A stretch of 63,708 nt of DNA from JAVVSR01 sp036654095 (GCA_036654095.1 JAVVSR010000011.1:1-63708), one strand, 5' to 3'. Shown: positions 49,031 to 58,149, numbered from the stretch's first letter. Notes: generated by a model from the sequence alone, not told the origin. Made by a program: numbers and translations.

Positions 49031-51694
49031 TTATATTTCATTTTCGTCGTCTGCGCCTTCGCTGTCATCTGCCGCGCTGTCGGTAAACTTTGCATCTGCG
49101 TTTATGTCATCTAATATTTCGTCGTTGACATCAACCTTTTCAGCTATTGTTTGCTTTTCTTCGCTTATTTCTTTTTCAACACTTTCATCAGTTTCGACAA
49201 CACTTTCGTCGCCCTCTACCTCGTCGACTATCTCCTCGTGAGGCACAACTGCAACGCTCATTATTTGGCCTTCGTCCTTAAGGTTCATAACCTTAACACC
49301 CTTGGTATCACGGCCAATTTTCCTAATTTCCATAGCCCACACTCGAATAATAATACCATTGTCGGCTATCATCATAATGTCGTTGTCGGGGCTAATCATT
49401 TTCAAGTTGACAAGTTTGCCTGTTTCGTCGGTAAACACACCCGCCTTTACGCCTTGTCCCGCGCGACCCTGCGTACGATAATCATCAGGGGAACTCCTCT
49501 TGCCGAAACCGTTTGTGGATATAGTCAAAACTTCTTGCTCGGGATTTACAACCGCCATATCAACTACGTGGTCGCCCTTAGCAAGTTTAATTGACCTGAC
49601 GCCTTGCGCGTCACGCCCCATTGCGCGGACGTCTTCCTCGCGGAAACGAATACACTTGCCCTCGTTTGACGCCATTATAAGTTCCTCGTCGCCCTTTGTC
49701 ACAATAGCCGCGATTAGTTCGTCGTCGTCAACAAGACGGATTGACTTTTTGCCACTTCTACGGATACTGTCAAACTCGGAAAGCGCCGTCTTTTTAATAA
49801 GCCCGTGCTTAGTTGCAAGCATAAGATAACCCTCTGCGCCCTCTGCTAGCGGCAACAACGTTGTCACCTTTTCGCCTTGGTCAAGTTGCAAGATATTTAC
49901 GATTGCCCTTCCGCGTGAAATTCTGCTAGCCTCGGGAACTTCGTAACCTTTGATAGAATATACTTTGCCTAAATTTGTAAAGAACATTAAATCGTCGTGA
50001 GTTGAAGTTGTAAAGATGTTTTCAACAAAATCCTCATCTTTTGTTTTGTGACCCGAAATACCTTTTCCGCCACGGTGTTGGCTTTTATATTCACTTACAG
50101 GTTGACGTTTGACATAGCCGCCGTGCGTCATAGACACAACAATTTCCTCGCGTTCAATAAGGTCGGCAATGTTAATTTCGCTGTAATCATATGATACTTC
50201 AGACTTACGGGGAGTACCATAGATATCGCGTATCTCTAAAAGTTCTTTCTTGACTATGCCGTTCACAAGCGAAATATCGCCCAAAATTTCCTTGTAATTG
50301 ACAATCTCATTTTCTTTCTGTTGCAATTCGTCATTTATTTTTTCAACTTCCAAACTGCTAAGCCTGCGCAGACGCATATCAAGGATAGCCGTTGCCTGCT
50401 TATCGGACAACTCAAATCTATTCATAAGTTTGTCCATAGCGTCTTGGTTGTCAACAGATGTTTTAATAATTTGGATAACTTCATCAATATCGGCAAGGGC
50501 AATAGCCAAGCCCTTCAAAATATGTTCCCTTTCCTCGGCCTTTTCAAGCTCAAAACGTGTTCTCCTTGAAATAACCGACTCTTGATGTTGAATGTAATAT
50601 TCCAAAATTTGCTTTAGGTTTAAAATACGCGGAGTACCTTCAACCAGCGCAAGCAAAATCATACTGTTTGTAATTTGAAGCTGAGTTTGCTTATATAACG
50701 TGTTTAACACGACCTGCGCGTTGGCGTCTTTTTTAATATCAATTACGATACGCAAACCCGAACGGTCGCTTTCTTCTTTAATGTCCGAAATACCCTCAAT
50801 ACGCTTATCTTTAACTTGGTCGGCAATATTTTCAATCAAGCGCGCTTTGTTTACTTGATACGGAAGTTCCGTCACGACGATACGCGTTCTGCCGTTAGTA
50901 TGTTCCTCAATTTCACATTTTGCGCGGATAATTGCGCCGCCACGCCCCGTTCTGTACGCCTGACGAATTGCAGCCCTACCAAGCACTATGCCTGCCGTAG
51001 GATAATCTGGCGCGGGTATAAACTGTATAAGGTCGTCAACTTCCAAGCTAGGATTTTCCATAAGCGCGATAGTCGCGTCGATAACCTCGTTTAGGTTGTG
51101 TGGCGGAATAGACGTTGCCATACCGACAGCGATACCGTCTGAACCATTTACAAGCAAGTTTGGATACCTTGCAGGCAATACCGTAGGTTGCTCGCGAGTG
51201 TCATCAAAGTTAGGATAAAAGTCAACAGTTTTCTTATCGAGGTCACGTATCATTTCGCCTGCAATTTTACTCATACGGGCTTCAGTATAACGATAAGCTG
51301 CGGGTGGGTCGCCGTCGATTGAGCCAAAGTTGCCGTGGCCGTCGATTAAGGGACATCTAATAGAAAAGTCTTGCGCTAAACGAACCAAAGCGTCATAAAC
51401 CGATCTATCGCCGTGAGGGTGATACTTGCCCAATACGTCGCCGACGATAAGCGCGCATTTTCTATAAGGCTTGTCGCTTGTGAGGTTTAGCTCACTCATT
51501 GAATACAATATACGTCTATGAACAGGTTTTAGCCCGTCACGAACGTCGGGGATTGCGCGCGAAACGTTTACCGCCATAGCATAGGCTATAAACGACTTTT
51601 TCATTTCCGACTCAACGTCAACGCGAATTATTTTAGATTGACTTAAATGCTCAACAAAATCTCTATCTCTTTCTACAAAACCATTACCAGCCAT
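49031..51694 (-). CDS. gyrA: DNA gyrase subunit A
   Basis: An 887-residue topoisomerase subunit. Catalytic Tyr136 lies in AAYRYTE. The quinolone-determining segment reads HPHGDRSVYDAL, so the position equivalent to E. coli Ser83 is Arg97 and Asp87 is kept as Asp101. The GyrA box HRGGKG in the C-terminal domain confirms gyrase rather than topoisomerase IV. About the last 60 residues are a highly acidic Asp/Glu/Val tail, as in many GyrA. AGGAGG precedes the ATG, 11 bp after gyrB. Last gene of remB-gyrB-gyrA. Confidence 0.96.
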   Translation of the reverse strand: MAGNGFVERDRDFVEHLSQSKIIRVDVESEMKKSFIAYAMAVNVSRAIPDVRDGLKPVHRRILYSMSELNLTSDKPYRKCALIVGDVLGKYHPHGDRSVYDALVRLAQDFSIRCPLIDGHGNFGSIDGDPPAAYRYTEARMSKIAGEMIRDLDKKTVDFYPNFDDTREQPTVLPARYPNLLVNGSDGIAVGMATSIPPHNLNEVIDATIALMENPSLEVDDLIQFIPAPDYPTAGIVLGRAAIRQAYRTGRGGAIIRAKCEIEEHTNGRTRIVVTELPYQVNKARLIENIADQVKDKRIEGISDIKEESDRSGLRIVIDIKKDANAQVVLNTLYKQTQLQITNSMILLALVEGTPRILNLKQILEYYIQHQESVISRRTRFELEKAEEREHILKGLAIALADIDEVIQIIKTSVDNQDAMDKLMNRFELSDKQATAILDMRLRRLSSLEVEKINDELQQKENEIVNYKEILGDISLVNGIVKKELLEIRDIYGTPRKSEVSYDYSEINIADLIEREEIVVSMTHGGYVKRQPVSEYKSQHRGGKGISGHKTKDEDFVENIFTTSTHDDLMFFTNLGKVYSIKGYEVPEASRISRGRAIVNILQLDQGEKVTTLLPLAEGAEGYLMLATKHGLIKKTALSEFDSIRRSGKKSIRLVDDDELIAAIVTKGDEELIMASNEGKCIRFREEDVRAMGRDAQGVRSIKLAKGDHVVDMAVVNPEQEVLTISTNGFGKRSSPDDYRTQGRAGQGVKAGVFTDETGKLVNLKMISPDNDIMMIADNGIIIRVWAMEIRKIGRDTKGVKVMNLKDEGQIMSVAVVPHEEIVDEVEGDESVVETDESVEKEISEEKQTIAEKVDVNDEILDDINADAKFTDSAADDSEGADDENEI

Positions 51695-51705
51695 ACGAGC
51701 CTCCT

Positions 51706-53613
51706 TTAAATATCAAGCTCTTTAACGAGCGTTGCGTTTGCCTCAATAAAGGCGCGACGGAGTTCGGGTTGTTCGCCCATCAGAACGGTAAAAATCTCGT
51801 CTGCAGCGACAGCGTCCTCCATAGTAACTTTCAAAAGCGTACGAGTTTGAGGGCTCATAGTCGTTTCCCAAAGTTGTTCGGCGTTCATTTCGCCTAGACC
51901 TTTGTAACGCTGCAACTCGCTGCCTTTTCTACCAACCTCGTCGAGGTACGCGTTTAGCTCCTCATCGGAATAGCAATATTTGCTATTTTTCCCTCGCTGA
52001 ACCTTGTATAGTGGTGGCTGCGCGATATATACGTGGCCGTTTTCAATAAGCGGACGCATAAAACGGAAAAAGAATGTGAGCATTAAAATTCGGATATGGC
52101 TGCCATCTACGTCGGCATCAGTCATACATATAATGCGGTTATAACGAAGCTTGCTTTCATCAAAATCTTGATTTATGCCTGCGCCGAACGCTGTAATCAT
52201 TGTGCGAATTTCTTCATTTTCAAGCACTCTGTGCAGACGCGCTTTTTCAACGTTTAGAATTTTACCGCGGAGAGGCAGGATTGCCTGAAAACGACGGTCG
52301 CGACCCGACTTTGCCGTTCCGCCTGCGCTGTCGCCTTCTACAAGATAAATTTCGCAAACAGAGGGGTCCTTATCGGTACAATCGGAAAGTTTGCCCGGAA
52401 GCGTTGTGCTTTCAAGCGCGCTTTTGCGCCGAGCTAGGTCACGCGCGTTTCGCGCCGCTTCCCTTGCTTTCTGCGCCATAACGCTTTTCATAATAAGTTC
52501 TTTCGCTTCTCTCGGGTGCTCCTCGAGATATGTGCCTAAATGCTCGCACAAAGCCTTGCTCACCACTTGACGCATTTCACTGTTGCCAAGTTTTGTTTTA
52601 GTTTGGCCTTCAAACTGCGGATTTTCAAGTTTGACCGACATAACTGCCGTCAACCCTTCGCGGACATCTTCGCCCGTCAACTTTTCCTCGCCTTTTAAAA
52701 TGTTAGCTTGCTTTCCATAATCATTTAAACACTTTGTTAATGCCGTTTTAAATCCATCAAGGTGAGTGCCGCCTTCCTCGGTATTAATGTTGTTTGCAAA
52801 AGCAAATATAACATCATTGTAACTGTCGTTGTACTGCAACGCAATTTCAATTTCACCACTAGCGTAAGTGTCGTCAATATATATAACTTCGGGAAATACC
52901 GTTTCCTTGTTTTTGTTTAAACTTTCAACAAATTGGACAATTCCGCCGTCATAATGGAACACTTCGTGCCTAATAACCTCTTCCCTGTAATCGGAAAGGT
53001 CAATGGTTAAACCACGGTTAAGATAGGCCAACTCGCGCAACCTAACCTTCATTGTATCAAAGTTAAAGTCGAGCGTTTCAAAAATCTCAGAATCGGGATA
53101 AAATTGAATTGTTGTACCCGTTTTATCGGTTTCGCCAACTTCCGCTAACGCGCGCTGCGCGATACCCCTGTTAAACGTCTGCTTATATATTTTACCATTT
53201 TGACATACGGTCACATCAAGCCACTCGGAAAGCCCGTTTACGCAAGCTACGCCTACTCCGTGCAAACCGCCAGAAATTTTATACCCGCTTCCGCCGAACT
53301 TGCCACCTGCGTGCAGTTTTGTCAAAACAACCTCAACAGCCGATTTCCCCTCTTTCGGGATAATCCCCGTCGGAATTCCTCGGCCATTATCAACAACCTT
53401 ACACGAACCGTCTTTTTCTATTGAAATCGTTATAAGATTGCAATATCCCGCCAAAGCCTCGTCGATACTGTTGTCAACTACCTCCGTTACCAGATGGTGT
53501 AGCCCGCGTTCGTCAGTCGAGCCAATGTACATACCTGGGCGCTTGCGGACGGGGTCTAGCCCTTCCAAAACCTGTATAGAACCCTGGTCATAGCCTGAAT
53601 TTTGATTTTCCAT
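51706..53613 (-). CDS. gyrB: DNA gyrase subunit B
   Basis: A 635-residue subunit with the GHKL ATPase (DNSIDEALAGYCN, DNGRGIPTGI, GGLHGVGVACVNGLS), the transducer domain, and the TOPRIM segment with EGDSAGGTAKSGRDR and the DADVDGSHIR metal motif. The C-terminal QLWETTMSPQTRTLLKVT is typical. It is the second gene of the remB operon and carries a clear ribosome site (AGGAGG). Confidence 0.97.
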   Translation of the reverse strand: MENQNSGYDQGSIQVLEGLDPVRKRPGMYIGSTDERGLHHLVTEVVDNSIDEALAGYCNLITISIEKDGSCKVVDNGRGIPTGIIPKEGKSAVEVVLTKLHAGGKFGGSGYKISGGLHGVGVACVNGLSEWLDVTVCQNGKIYKQTFNRGIAQRALAEVGETDKTGTTIQFYPDSEIFETLDFNFDTMKVRLRELAYLNRGLTIDLSDYREEVIRHEVFHYDGGIVQFVESLNKNKETVFPEVIYIDDTYASGEIEIALQYNDSYNDVIFAFANNINTEEGGTHLDGFKTALTKCLNDYGKQANILKGEEKLTGEDVREGLTAVMSVKLENPQFEGQTKTKLGNSEMRQVVSKALCEHLGTYLEEHPREAKELIMKSVMAQKAREAARNARDLARRKSALESTTLPGKLSDCTDKDPSVCEIYLVEGDSAGGTAKSGRDRRFQAILPLRGKILNVEKARLHRVLENEEIRTMITAFGAGINQDFDESKLRYNRIICMTDADVDGSHIRILMLTFFFRFMRPLIENGHVYIAQPPLYKVQRGKNSKYCYSDEELNAYLDEVGRKGSELQRYKGLGEMNAEQLWETTMSPQTRTLLKVTMEDAVAADEIFTVLMGEQPELRRAFIEANATLVKELDI

Positions 53614-53621
53614 AATACCTC

Positions 53622-53864
53622 CTAAATAATGATAAAGCCATTGCTGCTTAATATCTGTTTTAATTCCACCGTGGACAACTCGCTTAAATAAATAAACGTT
53701 CTTTCGTTTTCAATTTTAATTACAACCATTGATTTGTTTTCTAGTTCGCCAATTTGCATTCGCATTTTACCCTGCTTAATGAACTCTGCTACAAGTTTTG
53801 CATTTACCGAGTTATCCTTTGTAATATCCACAATCGATGCAACATCGTTTATTGTAACAATCAT
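53622..53864 (-). CDS. remB: Extracellular matrix regulator RemB-like
   Basis: An 80-residue protein similar to Bacillus RemB (YaaB): IVTINDVASIVDI, a helix with GKMRMQIGELENKS, VVIKIENERTFIYLS and LSTVELKQ. In Bacillus the recF-remB-gyrB order is conserved and RemB affects matrix gene expression together with RemA. AAGGAG lies 5 nt before the ATG at 53864; a longer frame to 53975 would cover the promoter. First gene of the gyrase operon, 8 bp before gyrB. Confidence 0.8.
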   Translation of the reverse strand: MIVTINDVASIVDITKDNSVNAKLVAEFIKQGKMRMQIGELENKSMVVIKIENERTFIYLSELSTVELKQILSSNGFIII

Positions 53865-53885
53865 AAAACAACTCCTTGTCATCGC

Positions 53886-53915
53886 TACGCACGTATGCGC
53901 ACGCATATGTGCGCA
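53886..53915. other. 30-bp perfect purine-pyrimidine alternation in the gyrase operon leader
   Basis: Every base from 53886 to 53915 alternates pyrimidine and purine, much of it CG/CA/TG steps (for example TACGCACGTATGCGCACGC). It also contains an 11-bp near-perfect inverted repeat, GCACGTATGCG (53889-53899) and CGCATATGTGC (53902-53912). This is the most Z-DNA-prone stretch in the window. It sits between the presumed promoter and the start of remB-gyrB-gyrA. Confidence 0.9.
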
Positions 53916-53934
53916 ATAACTATTAAACATTAGT

Positions 53935-53963
53935 ATTATATCATATATAACAACAAAAACAAA
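53935..53963 (-). promoter_or_regulatory. Probable promoter of remB-gyrB-gyrA
   Basis: On the minus strand TATAAT (53935-53940) is a perfect -10; the -35 (TTTGTT or TTGTTT, 17 or 16 bp away) is poor. A perfect -10 with a weak -35 is typical of supercoiling-responsive promoters. Confidence 0.55.
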
Positions 53964-54041
53964 GTGTTTATGCACATTTTATTTGCGCTTCTATTAAACA
54001 ACTTCTAAAACTTTTCTCTTTTTGGCGCATTTTCGTTTTTT

Positions 54042-54227
54042 TTAGATAATCTTTACTGTTTCGCCAAATTTCGCAACGTCAGCCACTATCTTGCGCCGAT
54101 TGTATTCTGCCCGACATCTTCTGTTATCATCCAATTTAACCGCCATAAATGACGCGTTGCCCACACCTTTATGCTTAAACCGCGTTTTACAAACTTGGAT
54201 TGTCACCTTTTTGTTTTTCAATTTCAA
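54042..54227 (-). CDS. Possible degenerate S4-domain (YaaA-like) gene or small unknown ORF
   Basis: A 61-residue open frame starting at TTG with no ribosome site. Its C-terminal half (NRRCRAEYNRRKIVADVAKFGETVKI) resembles the end of YaaA/S4 proteins (VNGE-RR-KK-GDVVEF), with small indels and without the N-terminal S4 helix. In Bacillus yaaA lies between dnaN and recF, close to where this lies. It could be a decaying yaaA relic or a real microprotein. Weakly supported. Confidence 0.3.
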   Translation of the reverse strand: MKLKNKKVTIQVCKTRFKHKGVGNASFMAVKLDDNRRCRAEYNRRKIVADVAKFGETVKII

Positions 54228-54356
54228 TAAACGACAACATTTTCTTTGTTTTTAACGCTGACCGTTTGCGCATTTTTTGTTAGTTTTTTTTGGTTGATAC
54301 GCATAATCTAATATTTGATTTAGACATATCTGTTGTGGAAAATTAGCATATTAAAC

Positions 54357-54385
54357 TTTACAGTTTGGCAATAATAGAGTATACT
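54357..54385 (+). promoter_or_regulatory. recF promoter giving a leaderless transcript
   Basis: TTTACA (54357-54362), 17 bp, TATACT (54380-54385), then 6 nt and the ATG at 54392. The predicted start of transcription is the A of ATG. No ribosome site precedes it. Confidence 0.65.
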
Positions 54386-54391
54386 TCAACT

Positions 54392-55480
54392 ATGATTATA
54401 AAAAGTCTTCAACTTAAAAATTTCCGAAATTACACGGCCGAGTCCGTGGAGTTTGACAAAGGCATAAATGTGCTTACGGGCAAAAATGCAAGCGGAAAAA
54501 CTAATATGCTTGAAGCAATATATTTATTGGGGGTCGGCAAATCGCCCCGTACTAGCAAGGAACGCGAACTTATAAATTTTAATGCCGAAAAGGCAAGTAT
54601 TAAGGCAATAATTGAAAAAAAATATCGTTCGCACACGATTGAAGTTCTTTTTGAGGGGAATGGAAAAAAAATTAAAATCGACGGTTTGCCTATCGCTAAG
54701 TTAAGCGAACTGATAGGTATTTTAAATGTAGTATATTTTTCTCCCGACGAGTTGAAGTTTATTAAAGAAACCCCTGCCGAACGGCGCCGTTTTTTAGATA
54801 TAAGCTTGTGTCAACAAAGCAAGACTTATTTTATTTCATTGGCAAGATACAATAAAATTTTAGCTCAGCGCAACAAGTTGCTTAAAGTTGAATCGCGAAA
54901 CCCTGCCTTGCCCGAAATGCTTTCGGTGTGGGACGCTCAAATGGCAGAATACGGCGCAAACTTGATACTTGCGCGACGCGCGTATGTAAAAAAACTACAA
55001 GGTTTTGCCTCGACGACTCACGCTGAATTGACCGACAATACCGAAGTTATCAATCTTTCATATGAAACGTCTATCGAAAGCGAGAGGCGCGAAGATATTG
55101 TTTCAGAGCTTTTAAAAAAACTTTCTGACAATGTGGAAAAGGATATAAATCTCTCGTTTACTACAATCGGGGCGCACCGTGACGATATAAAAATTACGGT
55201 CAACGGGCTTGACGCGAGGAAGTTTGCATCACAAGGCCAACAGCGCACCACCGCGCTTTCTATAAAAATTGCCGAGCTGTCGTTGTTTAAACAAGAAACG
55301 GGAGAGTCGCCTATTTTGCTTCTTGATGATGTTTTAAGCGAGCTTGATGAAAACCGCAAACAAAAACTTCTTTCTTTATCGTCTTACGCGCAAACCGTGA
55401 TTACGTGTACGGAATTTGACTTTAAACCTACGAATATGACAAAACTCTATTTAATTAGAGATGGTAAAATAATTAAATAA
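54392..55480 (+). CDS. recF: DNA replication and repair protein RecF
   Basis: A 362-residue SMC-like ATPase. Walker A is GKNASGKTNMLEA, followed by the signature KFASQGQQRTTALSIKIAEL and Walker B LLLDDVLSELDENR. It loads RecA at gaps with RecO/RecR. The ATG at 54392 is chosen from the IIKSLQLKNFRNY start; a TTG 27 bp upstream is inside the promoter. Unlike Bacillus, it is on the opposite strand to dnaN and to gyrB. Confidence 0.95.
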   Translation: MIIKSLQLKNFRNYTAESVEFDKGINVLTGKNASGKTNMLEAIYLLGVGKSPRTSKERELINFNAEKASIKAIIEKKYRSHTIEVLFEGNGKKIKIDGLPIAKLSELIGILNVVYFSPDELKFIKETPAERRRFLDISLCQQSKTYFISLARYNKILAQRNKLLKVESRNPALPEMLSVWDAQMAEYGANLILARRAYVKKLQGFASTTHAELTDNTEVINLSYETSIESERREDIVSELLKKLSDNVEKDINLSFTTIGAHRDDIKITVNGLDARKFASQGQQRTTALSIKIAELSLFKQETGESPILLLDDVLSELDENRKQKLLSLSSYAQTVITCTEFDFKPTNMTKLYLIRDGKIIK

Positions 55481-55533
55481 GCTTTGTTTTTTTGCTTTAT
55501 GTTGCGCTCGTAAATTTGTTTGCATAAAAAAAT

Positions 55534-55565
55534 AGCGTCCCTCTTTCGAGAGACGCTTCTTTTGT
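55534..55565 (+). terminator. Terminator of recF, facing parB
   Basis: AGCGTC and GACGCT close an inner CTC/GAG stem and are followed by TCTTTT, between the convergent recF and parB genes. Confidence 0.75.
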
Positions 55566-55681
55566 ACCTTCGCTTTTTTTCATTAGTAAACTTCATAAGT
55601 ACTTTTTATATTTTTCTTTAGTACGACATTATTGTATCATAACTATTAATATTTGCAACACTTTCGACAAAAACAGTCAAA

Positions 55682-56566
55682 TTAATTTTTTAGGTTGTCA
55701 ATTAATTCATAAATTCGCTGCAAGTCGTCGGCTGTGAAATAATCAATACAAATTCTTCCTTTATTATCGTTGCCAAGTATTTTTACCTTTGTTCCAAACA
55801 CTCGCTTCATATCACTAACAAATTCTTTCAATTCTTTGCTTTGTTTTTCTTTCCGAGCGCCAGTAGGGATAAGCTTTCGTCCCAAATAAAGCTGTACTTG
55901 CGTTTCCAATTCCCTTACGCTAATTTTATTGTCGCACGCGCGGTTTGCAAAATATAACTGCACTTCAACGTCCGTAATGACCACCAAGCACCTCGCGTGG
56001 CTAGATGACAGACGGTTTGTCCTAACTAAGTCTAACACCGCCTTATCAAGCGTCAGTAGACGCAAAATGTTGGTGACGGTAGGCCTATTCATTCCAATTC
56101 GCTTAGCCGCCTCCTCTTGAGTCATATTAGTGCTTTTTATAAGCTCCGCAATGCCTTCGGCAGCTTCGATTGGATTTAAATCTTCGCGCTGTAAATTTTC
56201 TATAAGCGCGATTTCGCGCATTTCCTGTTTTGTTAGCTCGCGCACAACGCACGGAACCGTTGTCAAGCCAGCCAAGCGCGCCGCCCTAAAACGACGTTCG
56301 CCCGCTATAATTACATACCTGTTTCCACTTCGCAAAACCAATAACGGTTGAATAATGCCATAAATGTTAATTGATGCCGCCAACTCTTCTAAAGCGGTTT
56401 TATCAAATACCTTTCTTGGCTGATATGGATTGGTGTCAATAAGCGAAATATCCACATCAATAACCTCTCTACTTTGTTGAGCTACGCTTACTTCGGCAGC
56501 GACTTCTTCTTCGTGCAGGTTGCCCAGTAATGCCGCAAGACCTTTCCCTAAGCCTTTATTTGACAT
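55682..56566 (-). CDS. parB: ParB/Spo0J chromosome partition protein
   Basis: A 294-residue CTP-dependent DNA clamp. N-terminal GLGKGLAALLG, the CTP-binding segment GERRFRAARLAG, the NLQREDLNPIEAAEG helix, and the helix-turn-helix MTQEEAAKRIGMNRPTVTNILRLL. It binds parS sites near the origin and loads SMC. GAGGTGG precedes the ATG. parA (soj), which usually lies just upstream, is absent here. A 25-bp palindrome of parS half-sites lies about 100 bp upstream. Confidence 0.94.
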   Translation of the reverse strand: MSNKGLGKGLAALLGNLHEEEVAAEVSVAQQSREVIDVDISLIDTNPYQPRKVFDKTALEELAASINIYGIIQPLLVLRSGNRYVIIAGERRFRAARLAGLTTVPCVVRELTKQEMREIALIENLQREDLNPIEAAEGIAELIKSTNMTQEEAAKRIGMNRPTVTNILRLLTLDKAVLDLVRTNRLSSSHARCLVVITDVEVQLYFANRACDNKISVRELETQVQLYLGRKLIPTGARKEKQSKELKEFVSDMKRVFGTKVKILGNDNKGRICIDYFTADDLQRIYELIDNLKN

Positions 56567-56661
56567 AATTCCACCTCTTTTAGTTTAAAAAAGTAAAAAC
56601 TCTAAACAATTATTTCGTTATTTAATTCCATTATATCATTTGATGTTAAAAATTACAATTA

Positions 56662-56686
56662 TTTTGTGAAACATTGTTTCACAAAA
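56662..56686. promoter_or_regulatory. 25-bp perfect palindrome built from everted parS half-sites
   Basis: TTTTGTGAAACA, one central T, TGTTTCACAAAA. parS is TGTTTCAC then GTGAAACA; here the same two half-sites occur in the reverse order, GTGAAACA-T-TGTTTCAC, upstream of parB. It could be an operator for parB or a degenerate ParB entry site. It is also palindromic enough to be a hairpin. Confidence 0.7.
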
Positions 56687-56779
56687 CATACACAATTTGC
56701 TATTTTGAAGCTCTCTTATTATATTCAATTTTATTTAACATTTCGCTAACTTAAATATAATCTTGTTGTTTTGTTTTTA

Positions 56780-56960
56780 AGATATAAATATAATAGTCTT
56801 GATATGTTGTCACAAACATAATAGTATTGATATGTTTTTATGTTGTCAAAAACTTAATTGGTGTTAATATATTGTTGTTTTTGTAAAAAACATAGTAGTA
56901 TTGTTATATTATTATTTTGTAAAAAACATAATGATATTTTTATATTGTCAAAAATGAGTT
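56780..56960. repeat. Degenerate tandem repeats, about 36-bp period, 5 copies
   Basis: Copies begin near 56780, 56816, 56849, 56888 and 56923, with variants of AAACATAATAGTATTGATATGTT and TTGTCA/TTGTAA. The copies contain AAACATA...TATGTTT half-palindromes. Very AT-rich, between parB and dnaN close to the origin. They are too diverged to be sure of function. Confidence 0.5.
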
Positions 56961-56994
56961 GTTTAAGTGTTTTTGTATAAGGTTATATATAAAT

Positions 56995-57019
56995 AAAAAC
57001 GCCGTAAAACGGCGTTTTT
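56995..57019 (-). terminator. Terminator of dnaN
   Basis: AAAAACGCCGT, loop AAA, ACGGCGTTTTT, immediately past the dnaN stop. It means parB has its own promoter in the 56567-56994 gap. Confidence 0.88.
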
Positions 57020-57022
57020 GTG

Positions 57023-58126
57023 TTACCCAATTATTCGTATTGGAAGTATTAAATATATATAATCTTGTCCACTAGTTGGCAATATAATGCCCGGAGTAGT
57101 TGACGCGTTAAAACTCATTTTCACAAAACTATCTTCTATTGGCCGCAAACACTCTGAAATAAAGCGCGCATTAAACCCAATAGTTAAATCTTTCCCTTCT
57201 AAATTAATATTAATATTTTCGTTTATGCTTCGTGTTTCGCTTTCGGCCGATATCGACATTTTATTTTCTTTTATATCAAGCTTTATAACACTTCTTTTGT
57301 CAGCCCTTGTGGCTAGCGCAGCGCGGTCAATAGCGGTTTCTAACATTTTTTTATCAACCGTTACATCTGTTGAAAACTCATTTGGAATTATTTTATTATA
57401 ATCAATAAAGTTTCCTTCAATAAGGCGCGTAGTAATTTTCGTATGTTCAAGGTCAATCATAAAATATTTTTCTTCAAATGATATTTTAATCAAGTCTTTT
57501 TCATCATCTAAAATTTTACTAATTTCCATTAAGCTTCTAGCAGGAACGACAATTTTAACATTTTCTCCGCCATATTCAATACTTTTTGTGCAATACGCCA
57601 TTCTATACGAGTCGGACGCAACACCAATAATTTTATTGTTCATAAGTTCAAGACAACAACCTTTAAGTATTGGTCTGTTATCCTCGCTGGCCGCGCAAAA
57701 TATTATTTTATTTATTAGGTCTTTAAATTCATTTTTTTGAATAAAAAAGAAGTTTTCTTCATCAATAATTTTTTGCAGTGGATACTCATCGGCAGGCATT
57801 GTTTGAACAATTCCATTATTTTCGCCATAAGTTAAGCGCAGAGTATCTTTTTCGGAAGTGTCGATATTAATTTCTTCGCCCTCTATTTTTTTAACGTAAT
57901 CAATAAAGTAACGCCCCTCTACAACCGATTCGCCCTCAATTTTAATATCAGCGACAATCTTTTTTTCAATAGTAAGCTCAGTATCAGAGGCTGTCAACGT
58001 TAGTATAGAACCGTCAGCTTTTATTTTTATTCCGCTTAAAATTGGATTAGTTCTTTTTATTGGAAGAGCTTTTCCTACCTTTGTTAAAGCATCTGATAGG
58101 TCAATGCTGTTACAAGTTAATTTCAT
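57023..58126 (-). CDS. dnaN: DNA polymerase III sliding clamp (beta subunit)
   Basis: A 367-residue clamp protein with three homologous domains. Visible: LTLTASDTELTIEKKI in domain 1, the ASEDNRPILKGCCLE segment in domain 2 and the C-terminal IILPTSGQDYIYLILPIRI typical of the family. It encircles DNA and holds the polymerase. AAGGAGAAGGG precedes the ATG. It lies 190 bp downstream of dnaA with oriC between them. Confidence 0.96.
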   Translation of the reverse strand: MKLTCNSIDLSDALTKVGKALPIKRTNPILSGIKIKADGSILTLTASDTELTIEKKIVADIKIEGESVVEGRYFIDYVKKIEGEEINIDTSEKDTLRLTYGENNGIVQTMPADEYPLQKIIDEENFFFIQKNEFKDLINKIIFCAASEDNRPILKGCCLELMNNKIIGVASDSYRMAYCTKSIEYGGENVKIVVPARSLMEISKILDDEKDLIKISFEEKYFMIDLEHTKITTRLIEGNFIDYNKIIPNEFSTDVTVDKKMLETAIDRAALATRADKRSVIKLDIKENKMSISAESETRSINENININLEGKDLTIGFNARFISECLRPIEDSFVKMSFNASTTPGIILPTSGQDYIYLILPIRIIG

Positions 58127-58149
58127 ATCCCTTCTCCTTAATAGATTTA

